From positions 343,175 to 407,174 of the forward strand of contig JAAOMT010000294.1 in the NCBI GenBank assembly GCA_016748015.1: 64,000 nt of DNA, read 5' to 3'. The stretch comes from Geosiphon pyriformis (lineage: Eukaryota > Glomeromycota > Glomeromycetes > Archaeosporales > Geosiphonaceae). Both the position numbers and the translations under genes were made by a program. Numbering within the stretch: position 1 is the stretch's first letter; each line of letters starts with the position of its first letter. The notes below the pieces were generated by a model. It was not told where the DNA came from, did no database searches, and saw only the letters and a list, made by a program, of their open reading frames with translations. Shown here one piece after another: positions 60,732 to 64,000 of this stretch.

Positions 60732-62411
60732 ATGGCACGTAAACTCACCTACTTCGCTATTTTCTCACTTCTCTCTCTCGCCATCACCACCACCATCGAC
60801 AAAGTTGAAGCACGTCCAGTGCGTCGTCATGCTCCCTCAGGTGGAAATGGAAACAACAATGGAAACGTATCCGGTATTGGAAACTGCAATGGTTTCGGCG
60901 TTTGTAATGATAACGGAAACGCAAACGGCAATGATAATGCCGCTGGTAGTACTGGAAACGGTAATAATAACGGCAACATTTTAGGTCTTGGAAATTGTAA
61001 TGGATTCGGTGTCTGTCAGGATAATGGTAATGCAAATGGAAACAAAAATAATGGTGATAATAACGGTAGCGGAAACGGAAATATTTTTGGTGTCGATTTG
61101 AAAAACGTTCAAGCTAAGGGAGCTAGCGGAAATGGAAACGGATCTGGAAATGGAAATAAAGGAAATAATAACGGAAACACCAATGGAAATAATAATGCCG
61201 GAGTTGGAAATGGAAACGGATCTGGAAATGATAATGTTGGCAATGCAAATGGAAACAAAAATGGAAATGCCAATGATGGAAACGGAAATGGAAATGGAGC
61301 CGGTAATAAGAATGTTGGTGATCAAAATGGAAACCTTAACGGAAATGAAAACAAAGGTAGTTCCAATGGTAACGGTGTCGGTAACAAGAATATTGGTAAT
61401 CTGAACGGAAACGTCAACGGAAATCAAAATGAAGGAAATGCCAATGGTCTTGCCAACGGAAATGCCAATATTGGTGATAATAACGGTAACGCCTCAGGAA
61501 ACCAGAACAAAGGTGATGCCAATGGTATAGGCAATGGAAATTTCAATCTAGGCAATCAAAACGGTAACGAAGGTGGAAATGCCAATAAAGGAAATTTCAA
61601 TGGTATTTTGAACGGTAACGAAAATAAAGGTGATAACAACGGCAACGTCAACGGCAATGCCAACATTGGGGAACATAATGGTGAAGGAAACGGTTCAAAT
61701 AACAAGGGTAGCGATAATGGAAACACTAACGGGAACCAAAATGTCGGAAAATGGAATGGTGCCCACAATGGCATTGAAAACAAGGGTAATTCCAACGGAA
61801 ATCAAAATGGAAACCAAAATAAAGGTGATTTCAACGGTAAAAAGAACGGACAAAAGAACCATGGTAATGCCAACGGTAACCTTAACGGAAACCAAAATAA
61901 AGGGAATCATAACGGAAAAGAGAATGGTGTTAAAAACAAAGGCGACGCCAATGGAAATGCCAACGGAAACCAAAATAAGGGTAACAACAATGGCAGAAAG
62001 AATGGCCAAAAGAACAAGGGTAACGCCAATGGAAACACCAACGGAAACCAAAATAAAGGTAACTGGAACGGAGCTGAGAACGGCATCAAAAATAAAGGTG
62101 ACGGAAATGGCAGTTTGAACGGAAATCAAAATGTTGGAAATTTCAATGGTAAAAAGAACGGACAAAAGAATAAGGGAAACAATAATGGGGTTGCTAACGG
62201 AAACCAGAACAAAGGAAACCGCAATGGCACGAAAAACGGAACCAAGAACAAGGGTGATTACAATGGAGTTCTTGATGGAAATAATAACATTGGCCATAAG
62301 AATGGTAATAAAAATGGAAACAAAAATGAAGGCTCTTACAATGGTATCTCCAACGGAAACTCAAATACTGGTCACAATAATGGAAATAGTTCCGGAAACG
62401 ATAACATCTAA
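60732..62411 (+). CDS. Secreted Asn/Gly-rich protein built from 13-residue repeats
   Basis: A single exon of 559 residues. A signal peptide (YFAIFSLLSLAITTTI, likely cut after VEA) is followed by RPVRR, a possible Kex2-type processing site. Two copies of an N-terminal motif, GNCNGFGVC with DNGNANGN after it, hold all four cysteines of the mature protein. The rest, from about residue 200, is an unbroken array of 27 or so units with the pattern NGxxNxGxxNGxx, 13 residues (39 bases) each. In the second half, units alternate as NGNQNKG and NGxKNKG types, a 26-residue super-repeat. Positive charges become more frequent toward the end. The array ends with SGNDNI. Codons vary between units (GGA, GGT, GGC; AAT, AAC), so the repeat is kept at protein level. 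A beta-solenoid with Asn ladders is a reasonable structural guess. Function is unknown; a cell-wall or apoplastic protein is likely. Confidence 0.9.
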   Translation: MARKLTYFAIFSLLSLAITTTIDKVEARPVRRHAPSGGNGNNNGNVSGIGNCNGFGVCNDNGNANGNDNAAGSTGNGNNNGNILGLGNCNGFGVCQDNGNANGNKNNGDNNGSGNGNIFGVDLKNVQAKGASGNGNGSGNGNKGNNNGNTNGNNNAGVGNGNGSGNDNVGNANGNKNGNANDGNGNGNGAGNKNVGDQNGNLNGNENKGSSNGNGVGNKNIGNLNGNVNGNQNEGNANGLANGNANIGDNNGNASGNQNKGDANGIGNGNFNLGNQNGNEGGNANKGNFNGILNGNENKGDNNGNVNGNANIGEHNGEGNGSNNKGSDNGNTNGNQNVGKWNGAHNGIENKGNSNGNQNGNQNKGDFNGKKNGQKNHGNANGNLNGNQNKGNHNGKENGVKNKGDANGNANGNQNKGNNNGRKNGQKNKGNANGNTNGNQNKGNWNGAENGIKNKGDGNGSLNGNQNVGNFNGKKNGQKNKGNNNGVANGNQNKGNRNGTKNGTKNKGDYNGVLDGNNNIGHKNGNKNGNKNEGSYNGISNGNSNTGHNNGNSSGNDNI

Positions 62412-63849
62412 TTTTCAATGATCCTTCATTAGCTGCTAAATTGTTTTTTCTTTATATCCTTTTATTCCTGAATATTTTTCTTTTCCTTAGATTTCAAATT
62501 CCATTTTTCTGTATTGTAAAAAATGAATTCGTTACTGACTATCACAACCGAGGGTCTTTAGTGCATTACTGAAAGGCGTATCATAGAAAAGAAAATAAGG
62601 AATAAAATTTTCATTAGCAATTAGTTTACTCAATCCTGATATCGTCCAAACCTATTTTTCAAAACCTAATTTCTCTTAAAGATAATCAATCAATTTTGTA
62701 TATAATTTAATAAATATGATGCGTGATATTTGACTTTGTTTTTGATGAAATTTCAGCTGACAGGGAGTCCAATAACAATATCTTTAAAAATTAACTCCAT
62801 ATTGTCGGAGATGATTGATTGTTTATTCATTCCTAAAGACTAGAACTAAATCAACTCCTACAGGCCTAGGATCTAATTTAAGCGTTGGTCAATATGTTCG
62901 TCCGCAAGGGACAACCTTGAAAAGCTTTTCGATAGTAAATCGTCGACTGATGACTGATCACTTATTATAAAGTTGGCCAGCGAAAGTTTAGAATCCGAAA
63001 AATTTAAGTCAACTGTTACCTATGACTCAGCAGCGAGATAAGCAGAATTACTTGATCTTTTCTGTTTTATAAAGAATGATTGGCAATTAAAATTCTACTT
63101 AGCGACTTGATCTCCAATATTTATGTTTTACATATATGTGGTGACTACCTGATAAACTTGTTTTCTCTTATGTTTGAATGCTGAAACTAAATAAATAAGC
63201 AAAATGTATGTGGTCTAGTGCAATTCTTCAATACCGGTGTTTTAATCTTTTTTTTATTTTTACCTAAATAAAAGAACAACTTTAAAGATTTTCTACCAAA
63301 CTGAGAAAATCAGTTTTTGAATATATATTGTCTACGTTATCTTGTATGAAAAAAATTATTTTTTGTATTTAACCTTTTTAAGTTTCAAGTTTAATCATGC
63401 TAATTTTTCTACTCATAGCTAAGCGATATCTGACTTAAGATTTCTACAACTTTAGAGTGCTAAAAAAGCTTTGCACACAATGTACCTTTTTGAAATTGTT
63501 TATTGCCGGGGCATTTTTTATCATCAATCGGCTGATAACGATTTTTCACGCGAATTTTCTAAAGTTTTAAGCCTTTAAGCGCCGGTCTTGCCTATTTTAG
63601 AATGTATCGAGGTTCTCACTGAGCACAGGCAAACATACTAGTCATTAGTAGTTTATTTTTGATTAGTATATTTAAATAAATAAACGTTTTCGGGCTAATA
63701 TCGATCCTAACTTGGGATGAAAATCTTGAATAACATCACTTGTGTTTGACCGCATTATTGCAAGCTTTCTTGCATCCCCCGAACCTTAATATTACACAAT
63801 AATGATTTTTATTTCATAACTTTGAGATAAAAAGCATCAATATAAAAAA
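62412..63849. other. 3' region of the NGN gene and AT-rich spacer
   Basis: No gene recognised. Slightly higher GC patches occur at about 62860-62990 and 63480-63620 without coding features that I can identify. Confidence 0.5.
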
Positions 63850-64000
63850 ATGGCGCATAAAAAAAATACTAAAAGCTACACTCGCCTGCATGAATCAATG
63901 GAACACTTAGAAATCTCAATTGGTGAACCGGTTGGTTATATTTATTGTGGTCATAAGGAATTAAGATTTCCTTTCTCAACAAATCTTTTGTATTTTCAAG
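63850..64000 (+). CDS. First exon of an unidentified gene, truncated by the window end
   Basis: ATG at 63850 opens a frame that stays open to the last base (50 codons). The peptide starts with a basic stretch (MAHKKNTKSYTRLH) and continues EISIGEPVGYIYCGHKELRF. It has no signal peptide. The final bases (TTTCAAG) could precede a splice donor. The family was not recognised. Confidence 0.5.
   Translation, partial: MAHKKNTKSYTRLHESMEHLEISIGEPVGYIYCGHKELRFPFSTNLLYFQ

Noticed and set aside
60784-62421. Several long open frames on other strands and frames within the NGN-repeat gene
   Set aside because: The 39-base period of the array keeps other frames open by chance; none has a signal, domain or non-repetitive content.

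Overview
The window is nuclear DNA of a very AT-rich fungus. Genes carry short GT-AG introns (mostly 65-110 bases), sit in both orientations, and are separated by long low-complexity AT spacers. The gene mix (a PHO84-type phosphate transporter, a kinase fused to Sel1 repeats, membrane-anchored Kelch proteins, a secreted CAP protein, Fanzor, Tc1/mariner and FAR1/MULE relics) best fits an arbuscular mycorrhizal fungus (Glomeromycotina, Rhizophagus-like). The species is inferred from gene content, not proven.

Layout. 1-2 kb: the end of one open frame and a 5'-incomplete membrane protein. 3.3-6.9 kb (-): a ten-exon surface glycoprotein gene. 8.3-9.0 kb (-): a dead FAR1/MULE transposase. 11.8-12.0 and 14.8-15.5 kb (+): Tc1/mariner relics. 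12.2-12.9 kb (-): a secreted CAP protein. 19.0-21.3 kb (-): a phosphate:H+ symporter. 23.9-25.0 kb (+): a multi-spanning membrane protein with a polyQ/polyH tail. 25.7-27.8 kb (-): an FLVCR/MFSD7-like MFS carrier. 28.2-28.7 kb (+): a third Tc1/mariner relic. 29.7-33.2 kb (+): the second copy of the surface glycoprotein gene, with the same exon plan. 34.0-35.6 kb (-): a Kelch pseudogene, head-to-head with its intact paralogue at 36.8-38.7 kb (+). 41.0-41.3 kb: a poly-T tract with a 20-base assembly gap. 42.7-44.0 kb (+): a SWIRM-domain chromatin protein. 46.7-47.2 and 52.7-55.3 kb (-): two decayed Fanzor (eukaryotic TnpB-like nuclease) genes. 47.9-49.9 kb (-): a pseudokinase-Sel1 protein. 55.5-57.5 kb (-): an ER protein disulfide isomerase. 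60.7-62.4 kb (+): a secreted Asn/Gly protein built from 13-residue repeats. 63.85 kb (+): the first exon of a gene running off the window.

The genes do not form one pathway. The common themes are the cell surface and secretory route (two glycoproteins, Kelch receptor-like protein, CAP protein, NGN-repeat protein, PDI), nutrient transport (phosphate symporter, FLVCR-like carrier) and recent local duplication: two gene pairs are arranged as inverted, head-to-head copies whose introns are also conserved. Exon models were built by hand from splice consensus, reading phase and comparison of paralogues; no database search or transcript data was used.
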